Below, in pieces: positions 29,018 through 36,272 of a stretch of DNA of 49,892 nucleotides. The first letter of the stretch is position 1. Every line of letters starts with the position of its first letter. Location: positions 1 through 49,892 of the IMG/VR virus record IMGVR_UViG_3300042879_000289; one strand, 5' to 3'. This DNA is from a virus. The notes under the pieces are model-generated. The model did not search any database. It worked only from the letters and a program-made list of their open reading frames with translations, and was not told the DNA's origin. The position numbers and the translations under genes are program-made.

Positions 29018-29981
29018 ACCTATCAAAGTCGCAGTACAGAACAAGTATGAGTTCATTACAAAGGACGGATACCTGTTCAACAATCCCCAGAGCGACATCG
29101 GTCACAACCTTTTGAAGGGCTGGAATGACCTCAAACGTGTTGGAGAAGAGAGAGGCATCTTATTCTTCACGCTTGACCAGATTCAGAAGGAAGAGATCGA
29201 TGTCGCTATTTTTATGGACAGGCCAGACGTTGATCCAGAGCTGACGCCTAACACCAGAAAGATCCTGATGATCTATGAGCCTGACATGCTCATCCCGGGT
29301 AATTGGGACAGGGATTATCACATACGCTTTGACAGGGTTCTTACGTGGAATGATGAGCTACTAGACAACGTAAAGTATTTCAAGAACAACTTTACGACTG
29401 ACTTTGATCTGAACAACCTGAACGTGACTGAAGAAGACTTCAACAGTCGCAAGATGTTGTTCATCATGAACACAGTCAAGAACAACCCTCACCCTGACTG
29501 CCTGTACGGACATAGAGTCTTTGCCTCTCAATACTTTACAAGACAAGCCATCTTTGACTTTGACATCTATGGTCGTGGTTGGGACATCCGTCAGTTTCCT
29601 ACCTACAGAGGCCATGTAGAGAACAAGATGGAAACCATGAGGAAGTACAAGTTCTGTCTGGCGTATGAGAACTGCAGACACGCTGTGGGATACATCACAG
29701 AGAAGATGATTGACTGCATATCTGCAGGGGTTGTACCCATCTACTACGGCGCTCCTAATGCTGCAGATCACATCCCAGAGGGCTGCTTTATTGACGTCAG
29801 AAAGACTGACGACTACGGGAAGATCCTAGACACCATGCAGCAAATGACCTATGACCAGTACATGGGGCACATGCAGGCCATGAGTGACTTTGTTCATTCT
29901 GAGAAGTCTGAGCAGTTCAAGAATAGTTTCTTCGTAGACAACATGATCAATCACATACGGGACGTCCACAATGCGGTTTGA
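29010..29981 (+). CDS. GT10-type (alpha-1,3-fucosyltransferase-like) glycosyltransferase
   Basis: It starts ATG 29010 (MTRPIKVAVQNKYEFITKDG). An ATG at 28920 would overlap the HTH gene in another frame. The 323-aa protein has the GT10 core FCLAYENCRHAVGYITEKM (Glu220, Asn221, then Tyr-Ile-Thr-Glu-Lys) and AGVVPIYYGAPNAADHIPEG, the nucleotide-sugar binding block of alpha-1,3/4-fucosyltransferases, with the N-terminal GT-B half before it. Donor is probably GDP-fucose or a related deoxysugar. No membrane anchor. It would extend a glycan in the cytoplasm. Confidence 0.82.
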   Translation: MTRPIKVAVQNKYEFITKDGYLFNNPQSDIGHNLLKGWNDLKRVGEERGILFFTLDQIQKEEIDVAIFMDRPDVDPELTPNTRKILMIYEPDMLIPGNWDRDYHIRFDRVLTWNDELLDNVKYFKNNFTTDFDLNNLNVTEEDFNSRKMLFIMNTVKNNPHPDCLYGHRVFASQYFTRQAIFDFDIYGRGWDIRQFPTYRGHVENKMETMRKYKFCLAYENCRHAVGYITEKMIDCISAGVVPIYYGAPNAADHIPEGCFIDVRKTDDYGKILDTMQQMTYDQYMGHMQAMSDFVHSEKSEQFKNSFFVDNMINHIRDVHNAV

Positions 29982-31203
29982 GCCGGGAGTGACCTTTATT
30001 CCAGCCTCTGGGCAAGTCATTGGAGAACTGGAGAAGGAGTACATGAGGAAGGTTGTGGACTCTGGCTGGCTGACAGCTGGCAAGTTCAATGACACCTTTG
30101 AGCAGACCCTGAAAGACTTTATGGGGGTCAAGGCAGTCAGAACCTGTAATTCAGGTAGTTCTGCCAATCTCCTAGCGTTTACAGCCCTGACAAGCCCTAT
30201 TCTTGGGGACAAGGCTATCCAGCCGGGAGATGAGGTCATCACAGTCGCCTGTGGCTTTCCTACGACCATCAACCCTATCCTGCAAAACGGCTGTGTCCCT
30301 GTGTTCTTGGACGTCAACACGACTCTGAACATCAACACAAACCAGCTGGAACAGGCCCTGACCAGCAGAACTAAGGCTGTGATGATTGCTCACACCTTGG
30401 GGAATCCGTTCAACATGGATCTGGTGGCTGAGTTCTGCAGGAAACACAAGCTCTACCTCATAGAGGACTGCTGTGACGCCCTAGGAGCCCGTTGGAGAGG
30501 CCGTAATGTCGGGACTTATGGGGATGTAGCCACCCTGTCCTTCTTCCCGGCACACCACATCACGATGGGTGAGGGTGGGGCTGTCCTGATTAACAACGAG
30601 AAACTTGCCCGAGCCGTTGAGTCCTTGAGAGACTGGGGCAGGGATTGCTGGTGCATCCCGGGCAAAGACAATACCTGTGGACAGCGGTTCTGCCAAAAGC
30701 AGGGTGAGCTGCCCTATGGCTACGACCATAAGTACATCTTCAGCCATCTTGGATACAACCTGAAGATTACAGACGTACAGGCTGCCTGTGGCCTCGCACA
30801 GCTCTCTCAGGCCCCTAAATTTATCGAGGCAAGGCAAGAGAACTACGCCTACCTGAAAGAGCGCCTAGGGGGCTATGAACAGCTCTGGCTGCCCTCTGTG
30901 TATCCAGATGCAGAGCCCTCTTGGTTTGGCTTCCCCATCACCCTAAACCCGAACGCAGACATCAACCGCAATGACATGGTTGCTTACCTAAACGATAACA
31001 AGATAGGTACACGGTTATTGTTTGCAGGCAACGTCACAAAGCAGCCGTACATGAAGGGCAGGGAGTACAGGGTCATTGGAGACTTGAAGAACTCAGACCT
31101 TGCGATGAACAACCTGTTCTGGATCGGGGTTCAGCCTGCTCTGACACGAGAGATGCTGGACTACACAGCGACGAAGATTGAAGAATTCTTAGGACATTTC
31201 TAA
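29971..31203 (+). CDS. rfbH: RfbH-type CDP-4-keto-6-deoxyglucose 3-dehydratase (E1)
   Basis: The 410-aa PLP/PMP enzyme of the DegT/DnrJ fold starts MRFEPGVTFIPASGQVIGEL. SGSSANLLAFTALTSP and the FFPAHHITMGEGGAV block carry His195 where aminotransferases have the PLP lysine, as in RfbH/E1 and ColD. The [2Fe-2S] motif of E1 is complete: Cys168-x57-Cys226-x1-Cys228-x7-Cys236 (RDWGRDCWCIPGKDNTCG), which ColD lacks. It therefore should remove the 3-OH of CDP-4-keto-6-deoxyglucose, needing an electron donor that is not encoded here. It overlaps the GT10 gene by 11 bases and the TPP gene by one (TAATG). Confidence 0.9.
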   Translation: MRFEPGVTFIPASGQVIGELEKEYMRKVVDSGWLTAGKFNDTFEQTLKDFMGVKAVRTCNSGSSANLLAFTALTSPILGDKAIQPGDEVITVACGFPTTINPILQNGCVPVFLDVNTTLNINTNQLEQALTSRTKAVMIAHTLGNPFNMDLVAEFCRKHKLYLIEDCCDALGARWRGRNVGTYGDVATLSFFPAHHITMGEGGAVLINNEKLARAVESLRDWGRDCWCIPGKDNTCGQRFCQKQGELPYGYDHKYIFSHLGYNLKITDVQAACGLAQLSQAPKFIEARQENYAYLKERLGGYEQLWLPSVYPDAEPSWFGFPITLNPNADINRNDMVAYLNDNKIGTRLLFAGNVTKQPYMKGREYRVIGDLKNSDLAMNNLFWIGVQPALTREMLDYTATKIEEFLGHF

Positions 31204-32210
31204 TGAGAGTAGCTGACTGGATTGCAAACTACTTATGGGATATAGGCGTCTCCCGTGTCCACGGCCTCATGGGTGGAGGGGCTGCAGGCCTAAACGACGG
31301 CTTTATCAAACGCAATGGGATTGAATACATCTGCTACCACCACGAGCAGGGCGCAGGTCATGCAGGCGTAGGTGAGGCTAAGTACACAGGGAAACTCTCT
31401 GTCGTCAATCCTACGACTGGCTGCGGGGGCACTAACTGCGCCACTAGCGTCTTGAACGCCTATCAGGATGGTGTGCCCGTCTTATTTCTATCAGGCAACG
31501 TCAAGCTTGAGAACACTGCTCGTTGGGTAAACAACAAAAGTAACGTCAGAATTAGGCACTACGGAGCTCAGGAGCACGATATTGTCAGCACTATGCGGTC
31601 AATGACTAAGGCTTCGTACTTTGTAGACAGGCCTGAGCTTGTTGAGCATGCCATCCAGAGCGCCATCCATCTGGCGACATCAGGACGTCCCGGCCCTGTT
31701 TGGGTAGACATCCCTGCCAATATCCAAACGGCACAAATGCCAGAGCTGAAGAACTACAAATTTGCAGACAAGGAAGCAGAGCCTATTGACCCTTACGCCG
31801 TATGGAAGCACATCTACGTAAGCAACCGGCCTCTAGTCATTGCAGGCGTAGGCATCCGTCAGGCAGGGCAGGTAGAGCAGTTCATCCAGTTCGTAGAGAA
31901 GTACCAGCTTCCCTTTGTGACGACCTACGGAGCTCAGGATTACGCCGCCTATGACCACCCACTGAACATCGGCACCCCGGGTGTTAGGGGCAACAGGGCC
32001 GGCAACTTTGCCATGCAGAACGCTGACCTTCTCCTCATCCTTGGCACCTCGCTAGGCTCTACGGTCGTCGGCTATGACCCCAAGCAGTTCAACCCTACGG
32101 CTTACAAAATCTACGTGGACATTGAGCAAGACGAGCTCAATAAAGACATCATCCCGGTGGACTTGAAGATAGAAGCCAACATCAAACAATTCTTGGGAGC
32201 CATGCTATGA
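31203..32210 (+). CDS. TPP-dependent enzyme, Pyr and central domains (acetolactate synthase/YerE-like)
   Basis: The 335-aa protein MRVADWIANYLWDIGVSRVH, GLMGGGAAGL is the Pyr domain with the catalytic glutamate Glu48 in ICYHHEQGAGHAG, then LSVVNPTTGCGGTNCATSVL and GRPGPVWVDIPANIQ. Residues 190-335 form the central DHS-like domain (RPLVIAGVGIRQAGQVEQFI, LLLILGTSLGS). The ThDP-binding domain is missing here and is encoded by the next gene. ThDP enzymes of this family in 3,6-dideoxysugar clusters (YerE) add an acetyl unit from pyruvate to a 4-ketosugar. That activity is inferred from the RfbH neighbour. Confidence 0.82.
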   Translation: MRVADWIANYLWDIGVSRVHGLMGGGAAGLNDGFIKRNGIEYICYHHEQGAGHAGVGEAKYTGKLSVVNPTTGCGGTNCATSVLNAYQDGVPVLFLSGNVKLENTARWVNNKSNVRIRHYGAQEHDIVSTMRSMTKASYFVDRPELVEHAIQSAIHLATSGRPGPVWVDIPANIQTAQMPELKNYKFADKEAEPIDPYAVWKHIYVSNRPLVIAGVGIRQAGQVEQFIQFVEKYQLPFVTTYGAQDYAAYDHPLNIGTPGVRGNRAGNFAMQNADLLLILGTSLGSTVVGYDPKQFNPTAYKIYVDIEQDELNKDIIPVDLKIEANIKQFLGAML

Positions 32211-32935
32211 CACGGGAAGAATGGGTAGCAAAGTGCCAGCACTGGAAGGCTAAATGGCCTGTGATGCAGCCAGAATACTTGGACGACACCCACGGTCTAA
32301 ACATTTACGCTGTGCTAGACGCCATCAGTAATCACTCCTCAGAAGATGCTGTAATCATGTGTGACGCCGGTAGTGCCTTCTACATGGTTCCACAAGCCTT
32401 CAGGTTTAAGAAAGGCCAGAGGCTAGTCATGAGCCAGTCCCAAGGGGATATGGGCTGGGCCTTGCCTGCTGCGATCGGGGTAGCTAAAGCAGGCGCTAAG
32501 CAAGTCATCTGCATCGTAGGCGACGGTAGCTTCATGTCTAACATGCAGGAGTTGGCAACCATCCGTGAGCACGACCTGCCGATCAAGATCATCATCCTGA
32601 ACAATCGTGGGTATCTCAGCATCAAGAACACACAGTCTAAGTTCTACGGCAACGTCCACGGTGTAGACAGTGACACAGGTGTTTGGTTCCCTGACTTCCT
32701 TCAACTGGCAGACGTATTCCACATTAACGCTGTCAAGGTCTGGGGTAATGCAGTCATGAACAAGCATATGCCTCAGGTTTTTGAGACAGTGACACCCTAC
32801 ATCATGGATGTTCTGTGCCTGCAAACCCAGCAAATCCTGCCATCTCAGTCGTTCAAAGACGGCAAGCAAGCCCCTCTACATGACATGATGCCCTTCTTGT
32901 CTGACGAGGAGATGGCTCAGGAGCTGCTTATATGA
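32207..32935 (+). CDS. TPP-dependent enzyme, diphosphate-binding domain
   Basis: The 242-aa protein overlaps the previous gene by 4 bases (ATGA). The ThDP motif is complete: VGDGSFMSNMQELATIR (Gly-Asp-Gly at 105-107) and LNNRGYLSIKNTQSKFYG (Asn-Asn at 132-133), 25 residues apart as usual. QSQGDMGWALPAAIGVAKAG is the preceding conserved block. With the 335-aa partner it totals 577 aa, the size of a normal single-chain acetolactate-synthase-type enzyme, split exactly between domains. The two must assemble because the active site uses residues from both. Confidence 0.82.
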   Translation: MTREEWVAKCQHWKAKWPVMQPEYLDDTHGLNIYAVLDAISNHSSEDAVIMCDAGSAFYMVPQAFRFKKGQRLVMSQSQGDMGWALPAAIGVAKAGAKQVICIVGDGSFMSNMQELATIREHDLPIKIIILNNRGYLSIKNTQSKFYGNVHGVDSDTGVWFPDFLQLADVFHINAVKVWGNAVMNKHMPQVFETVTPYIMDVLCLQTQQILPSQSFKDGKQAPLHDMMPFLSDEEMAQELLI

Positions 32936-33924
32936 TCCAGTTCCATAGGTATTCAGCCATAGACGCAGACAGACAGGCTGCTATAGACGCTAGGATGTAT
33001 CTATGGGGCAGGCTGTCTGAGAAAGAGGTCTTGGAAAGACTTCCTAAGGAACTACCTAAGAACTGGTTCTACAGACAAGAGATTGTTTGCTGCTTGGGAA
33101 GACACCTAGCCTTCAAAAAGTACGACATAGAAGAGAAAGAGTGGGAGCTGTGTAGAGGGCTAATCCATTATGCAGACACCATTTATGCTGACAACCCTGA
33201 AAAGCGTGAGCTTTACTACCAGCCCAGAAACTCAGGGCTATTCTCTGTCATTGAGAACATCATAGTTGCAGAATTTTATGCAACGCAACTAAACCACAAG
33301 CTTGTGATTATTGGAGACGGTAACTGGTGGAACTATGATGAGGAGTTCTCTGCCATCTTTCCTTACAGGGTCAAGTATGGGGTCAAGCCTAACATTGACT
33401 TTGATGCCATGAGGAACAACATATTTAATGCAGACCTGACAACTATCAATCAGTTCTACACATTCAAAAGACACTCTTACCAAAACATCCTGAGGTCTGT
33501 CTTCAAGATAGTTGACTGTGGAGACGTTACAGGATCTTGCCTCTTCTTCTTTAGGGGTGGAGACAAGCTACTGACAGAGACTATCCTGCCGCCTGACGAC
33601 ATCATTCGTGCTGACATTAAAGCTGCTTCCCGTAGGCACAAGCTGACTTACCTGCTGTCAGATGACGGACAACTAGCCAAGAAAATCGCTGCTATGGATG
33701 GCTCGATTATTAGCTTAGTTACAGACAATAAGCAGGGCTACCACCATGTGCCGGGACAGAAGATTTCTTGTTTACCTATCCTTCAGAACTACGTCATGCT
33801 GGCAACCTGCGAAGAAAGCATCTCTTGCCCCTCTGCTAACTTAGTCAACGCAGCTCATTGGTCTAGGGATGCAGAGTTCATCTACCCTACCTTCAACCCT
33901 GTCTATAGGTACGCACTTATATGA
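32932..33924 (+). CDS. putative glycosyltransferase, GT23/POFUT-like features
   Basis: The protein has 330 aa. No family is certain. Residues 105-145 (SGLFSVIENIIVAEFYATQL, HKLVIIGDGNWWNYDEEFSA) look like a first Rossmann-like half. FFFRGGDKLLTE near residue 208 resembles the H-x-R-R-x-D-K donor-binding motif of alpha-1,6- and protein-O-fucosyltransferases, followed by LTYLLSDDGQLAKKIAAMDG, a second strand-helix unit with an acidic pair. ATG overlaps the TPP gene stop. Context (GT and deoxysugar genes) supports a transferase. The specific class is a guess. Confidence 0.5.
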   Translation: MIQFHRYSAIDADRQAAIDARMYLWGRLSEKEVLERLPKELPKNWFYRQEIVCCLGRHLAFKKYDIEEKEWELCRGLIHYADTIYADNPEKRELYYQPRNSGLFSVIENIIVAEFYATQLNHKLVIIGDGNWWNYDEEFSAIFPYRVKYGVKPNIDFDAMRNNIFNADLTTINQFYTFKRHSYQNILRSVFKIVDCGDVTGSCLFFFRGGDKLLTETILPPDDIIRADIKAASRRHKLTYLLSDDGQLAKKIAAMDGSIISLVTDNKQGYHHVPGQKISCLPILQNYVMLATCEESISCPSANLVNAAHWSRDAEFIYPTFNPVYRYALI

Positions 33925-34685
33925 TCGCTAAAGACACAGCCTCAGAAGCAGGCCACTGGTATGCCAGAGACGGCTCCCCCATGTATACCGTCATGGGCAA
34001 GACCACTGGTAAACCACGTAACACCACCTTGCGTGACGCCAGAGAGATGAACTTAGTTCCCTCTGTCACCACTATCCTGAACGTAGCTGCTAAGCCAGCT
34101 CTCACTAATTGGCTGCAGGAACAGGCTATTCTGGCTGCCCTGACCCTTCCAAGAGCCCCAAATGAACCTGAGGCAGATTGGCTAAAGCGCGTCCTCTCTG
34201 ACTCCAAACAGCAGGGCAAAGACGCAGCAGACTTAGGCACAGAGATCCACGGAGCCATCCAGAACTACTACGAAGGCAGGAAAGAGTCTAAGTTCCCTCA
34301 CCACGTAGAAAGCTGCAGGCAGGCTATCAGAACCATGTATGGCGACAGAACATGGCTGTGTGAGAAGTCGTTTGCCCATGAGCTAGGCTTTGGCGGTAAG
34401 TGCGACATGCACAACACTGACGGAGACGGCATAGTCATAGACATCAAGACTAAAGACTTCAGCGACCTATCTAAGCCTTTGTGGTACGACGAGCACCTCT
34501 TACAACTAGCCGCCTATAGAGAAGGTCTGGGTTTCCCGGGAGCTAGGTGTGCAAACGTCTTTGTTTCAAGAACTAATCCAGACCTCGCTATTGCTCACGA
34601 ATGGACGGAGGAGGATTTGAAAAGGGGCTGGAAGATGTTCCAGCATTTATTGAACTACTGGCAACTAAAGAACAATCATGAGTGA
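33921..34685 (+). CDS. PD-(D/E)XK nuclease, Cas4/RecB-like
   Basis: The 254-aa protein has the motif order of the superfamily: ADLGTEIHGAIQNYY (motif I helix), WLCEKSFAHELGFGGKCDMH with Asp, then GIVIDIKTKDF (Asp...Ile-Lys-Thr-Lys, the D-x(n)-ExK equivalent) and LLQLAAYREGLGFPG (Gln-x3-Tyr helix). No iron-sulphur cysteine set is visible. Probable exonuclease for replication, recombination or host DNA degradation. ATG overlaps the upstream stop and the 3' end overlaps the 87-aa gene by 8 bases. Confidence 0.82.
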   Translation: MIAKDTASEAGHWYARDGSPMYTVMGKTTGKPRNTTLRDAREMNLVPSVTTILNVAAKPALTNWLQEQAILAALTLPRAPNEPEADWLKRVLSDSKQQGKDAADLGTEIHGAIQNYYEGRKESKFPHHVESCRQAIRTMYGDRTWLCEKSFAHELGFGGKCDMHNTDGDGIVIDIKTKDFSDLSKPLWYDEHLLQLAAYREGLGFPGARCANVFVSRTNPDLAIAHEWTEEDLKRGWKMFQHLLNYWQLKNNHE

Positions 34686-34941
34686 TACTGAAGCCCTAAT
34701 GAAAGACGTAAAAAATTACGTCACTGAAGAACTCGTCAAACAAGTTTACTTCTACTGCGACCATAACAATCCTCAAGGCCTCCATGTCGATGAATGCGAC
34801 ATTCAGGAGTTTGCTGAGAAGATCGTGGCAGTGGTAGGACGAGATATAGCAAGAGCAGAACGAACAGAATGTATAAAGTTCGTCGAGTCTTTGAATAAGG
34901 AAGTGGCTCAGGCATTGAAAGACCGTAGAGGCTTCCTATAA
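34678..34941 (+). CDS. 87-aa hypothetical protein, last rightward gene
   Basis: It starts ATG 34678 (MSDTEALMKDVKNYVTEELV), overlapping the nuclease stop. Helical with an acidic middle (HVDECDIQEFAEKIVAVVGR) and a basic end (ECIKFVESLNKEVAQALKDR). Ends nine bases before the leftward terminator. Family not recognised. Confidence 0.68.
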   Translation: MSDTEALMKDVKNYVTEELVKQVYFYCDHNNPQGLHVDECDIQEFAEKIVAVVGRDIARAERTECIKFVESLNKEVAQALKDRRGFL

Positions 34942-34949
34942 ACAAAAAA

Positions 34950-34971
34950 CCCCCGGGGGCCAGCCCGGGGG
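34950..34971 (-). terminator. leftward terminator at the convergent junction
   Basis: GC-only 8-bp stem (34950-34957 cccccggg with 34964-34971 cccggggg) and a 6-nt loop. Read leftward it is followed by TTTTTTGTTT. It ends the tail/internal-protein transcript. In the rightward direction the T tract is missing, so it is at most a weak stop for the glycan operon. Bases 34942-35012 contain nothing else evident. Confidence 0.8.
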
Positions 34972-35012
34972 AAACTGATCAAGTGAAGGTGTGATCGTTG
35001 CCAACCACAGCT

Positions 35013-36272
35013 TTATCTTACAGGATTTCCTTGAATGTCGTACTCAATTTCTGCAGCTCCTCGCGTTACAGGAGCCAAACCCCTTTGCTGTCTAAGCTTA
35101 TTTTCACGCAACGCTTTTTGTATGTAAGCAGCAGGCTGAGAAGCTATGTCCATCGCAGTACCAGCAAGCCTCATCCCGGGGTGAGGAACCAAAGACATCA
35201 AAGCACCAAGACCACCGGCACCACGAATACCAGCACCAGTGACGTTTCCTTCTTCTAATTCTTTAGCAGCTTCTGCAATGTTTTGTCCTGCAGAAACGCC
35301 CATCATGGTGCTGCCCAAAGGAATCCTGCCCAAAGTTTTAGACAGAACACCGGGGGCTTCTGCAACTGCCTGAGCACTACGAAGTTTAGACTCAAGCTCG
35401 CCTGCCTGCTTAGCAAGACGCATCTGCTCGTTGATGTTCAAAGATCCACCAACAGGAATCTTGCTGGAAATTTTCCCCTTGTTTTTAGCTCTCTGGAAAG
35501 CCTCAGAAACCTCTCTGACAGTCTCTCCCTCACCGCGACCGTATCCAGTAGCCATAGACCACTTCTGTCCCGGGGTGCCCGTTCTGACCTGCCCGGGGGC
35601 TTCTACAGCGGCTTTTTTGCCTATGTAGTCCCTTGTTTTTTCTGCAGCTCCTGCAAGGGCTCCTACGCCACCTGTGAGGGCTCCAGCAGTCTCTACATCT
35701 ATCTCACCTTTGGCACCTTCAAGCATGGGCCTGACAGTCTTATACCAATTGGGTAGGTCTTCCATAGATACAGGAACCTCTGGGCTTACAACGTGCTCAG
35801 GGAGCTCAGGATCAGTCGTAAAGGTCTTTGCTTCTTCTGCAACTGCAACCGTCCCCGGCTGATCCAGTGGGTACATCTGGTCAATCGTCTTCAGGTAGCT
35901 TTGGGTTTCCTGCGGCAGCAAAGATATATCCCCAGCCTTCATGGCCTTGTCCACAGTCTTTGGACTAGCGTTGTAAGCCGCTACAGCCAGCATGGTGTCG
36001 CCATACCGATCAAGGTTTTCTTTCAGGATTCTGCAACCAGCCTCAATGTTCTTGTCGATGTCTTTCAGATCATCAACTTTCATCCCGAGGTTTTTAGCGT
36101 TCTCAGGCATAACTTGCATCGGGCCGATCGCACCCTTAGGGCTAGTGCGGTTCTTGAACTCGTTCTCAGTCCATCCCACAGAAAGCGCTAGAGCTGGGTC
36201 AATGCCCAGCCTTTCACACGTATCTGCAATCTTGTTAGCTATTGCCTGCTGCTCTTTGGAGAACTTTGCCAT
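35013..36272 (-). CDS. virion-associated lytic transglycosylase
   Basis: The protein has 419 aa. The N-terminal SLT domain carries the catalytic glutamate Glu36 in SVGWTENEF, then RTSPKGAIGPMQVMPENAKN and the conserved LAVAAYNASPKTV. Residues 180-420 are Ala/Gly/Glu-rich helices with two hydrophobic stretches (SAGQNIAEAA, AGGLGALMSLVPHPG), resembling ejection proteins that insert into the envelope. It ends the internal-protein block. Likely packaged in the virion to open peptidoglycan during DNA injection. Confidence 0.85.
   Translation of the reverse strand: MAKFSKEQQAIANKIADTCERLGIDPALALSVGWTENEFKNRTSPKGAIGPMQVMPENAKNLGMKVDDLKDIDKNIEAGCRILKENLDRYGDTMLAVAAYNASPKTVDKAMKAGDISLLPQETQSYLKTIDQMYPLDQPGTVAVAEEAKTFTTDPELPEHVVSPEVPVSMEDLPNWYKTVRPMLEGAKGEIDVETAGALTGGVGALAGAAEKTRDYIGKKAAVEAPGQVRTGTPGQKWSMATGYGRGEGETVREVSEAFQRAKNKGKISSKIPVGGSLNINEQMRLAKQAGELESKLRSAQAVAEAPGVLSKTLGRIPLGSTMMGVSAGQNIAEAAKELEEGNVTGAGIRGAGGLGALMSLVPHPGMRLAGTAMDIASQPAAYIQKALRENKLRQQRGLAPVTRGAAEIEYDIQGNPVR

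Noticed and set aside
29971-31203. Sugar aminotransferase (DegT/PseC/ArnB) call for the PLP-fold enzyme
   Set aside because: The PLP lysine is replaced by His and the four iron-sulphur cysteines have the E1 spacing, so 3-dehydratase fits instead.
31203-32935. Host-type acetolactate synthase supplying amino-acid synthesis
   Set aside because: The split structure, the GYLSIKNTQ segment and the coupling to RfbH favour a sugar-modifying enzyme, though acetolactate activity is not excluded.
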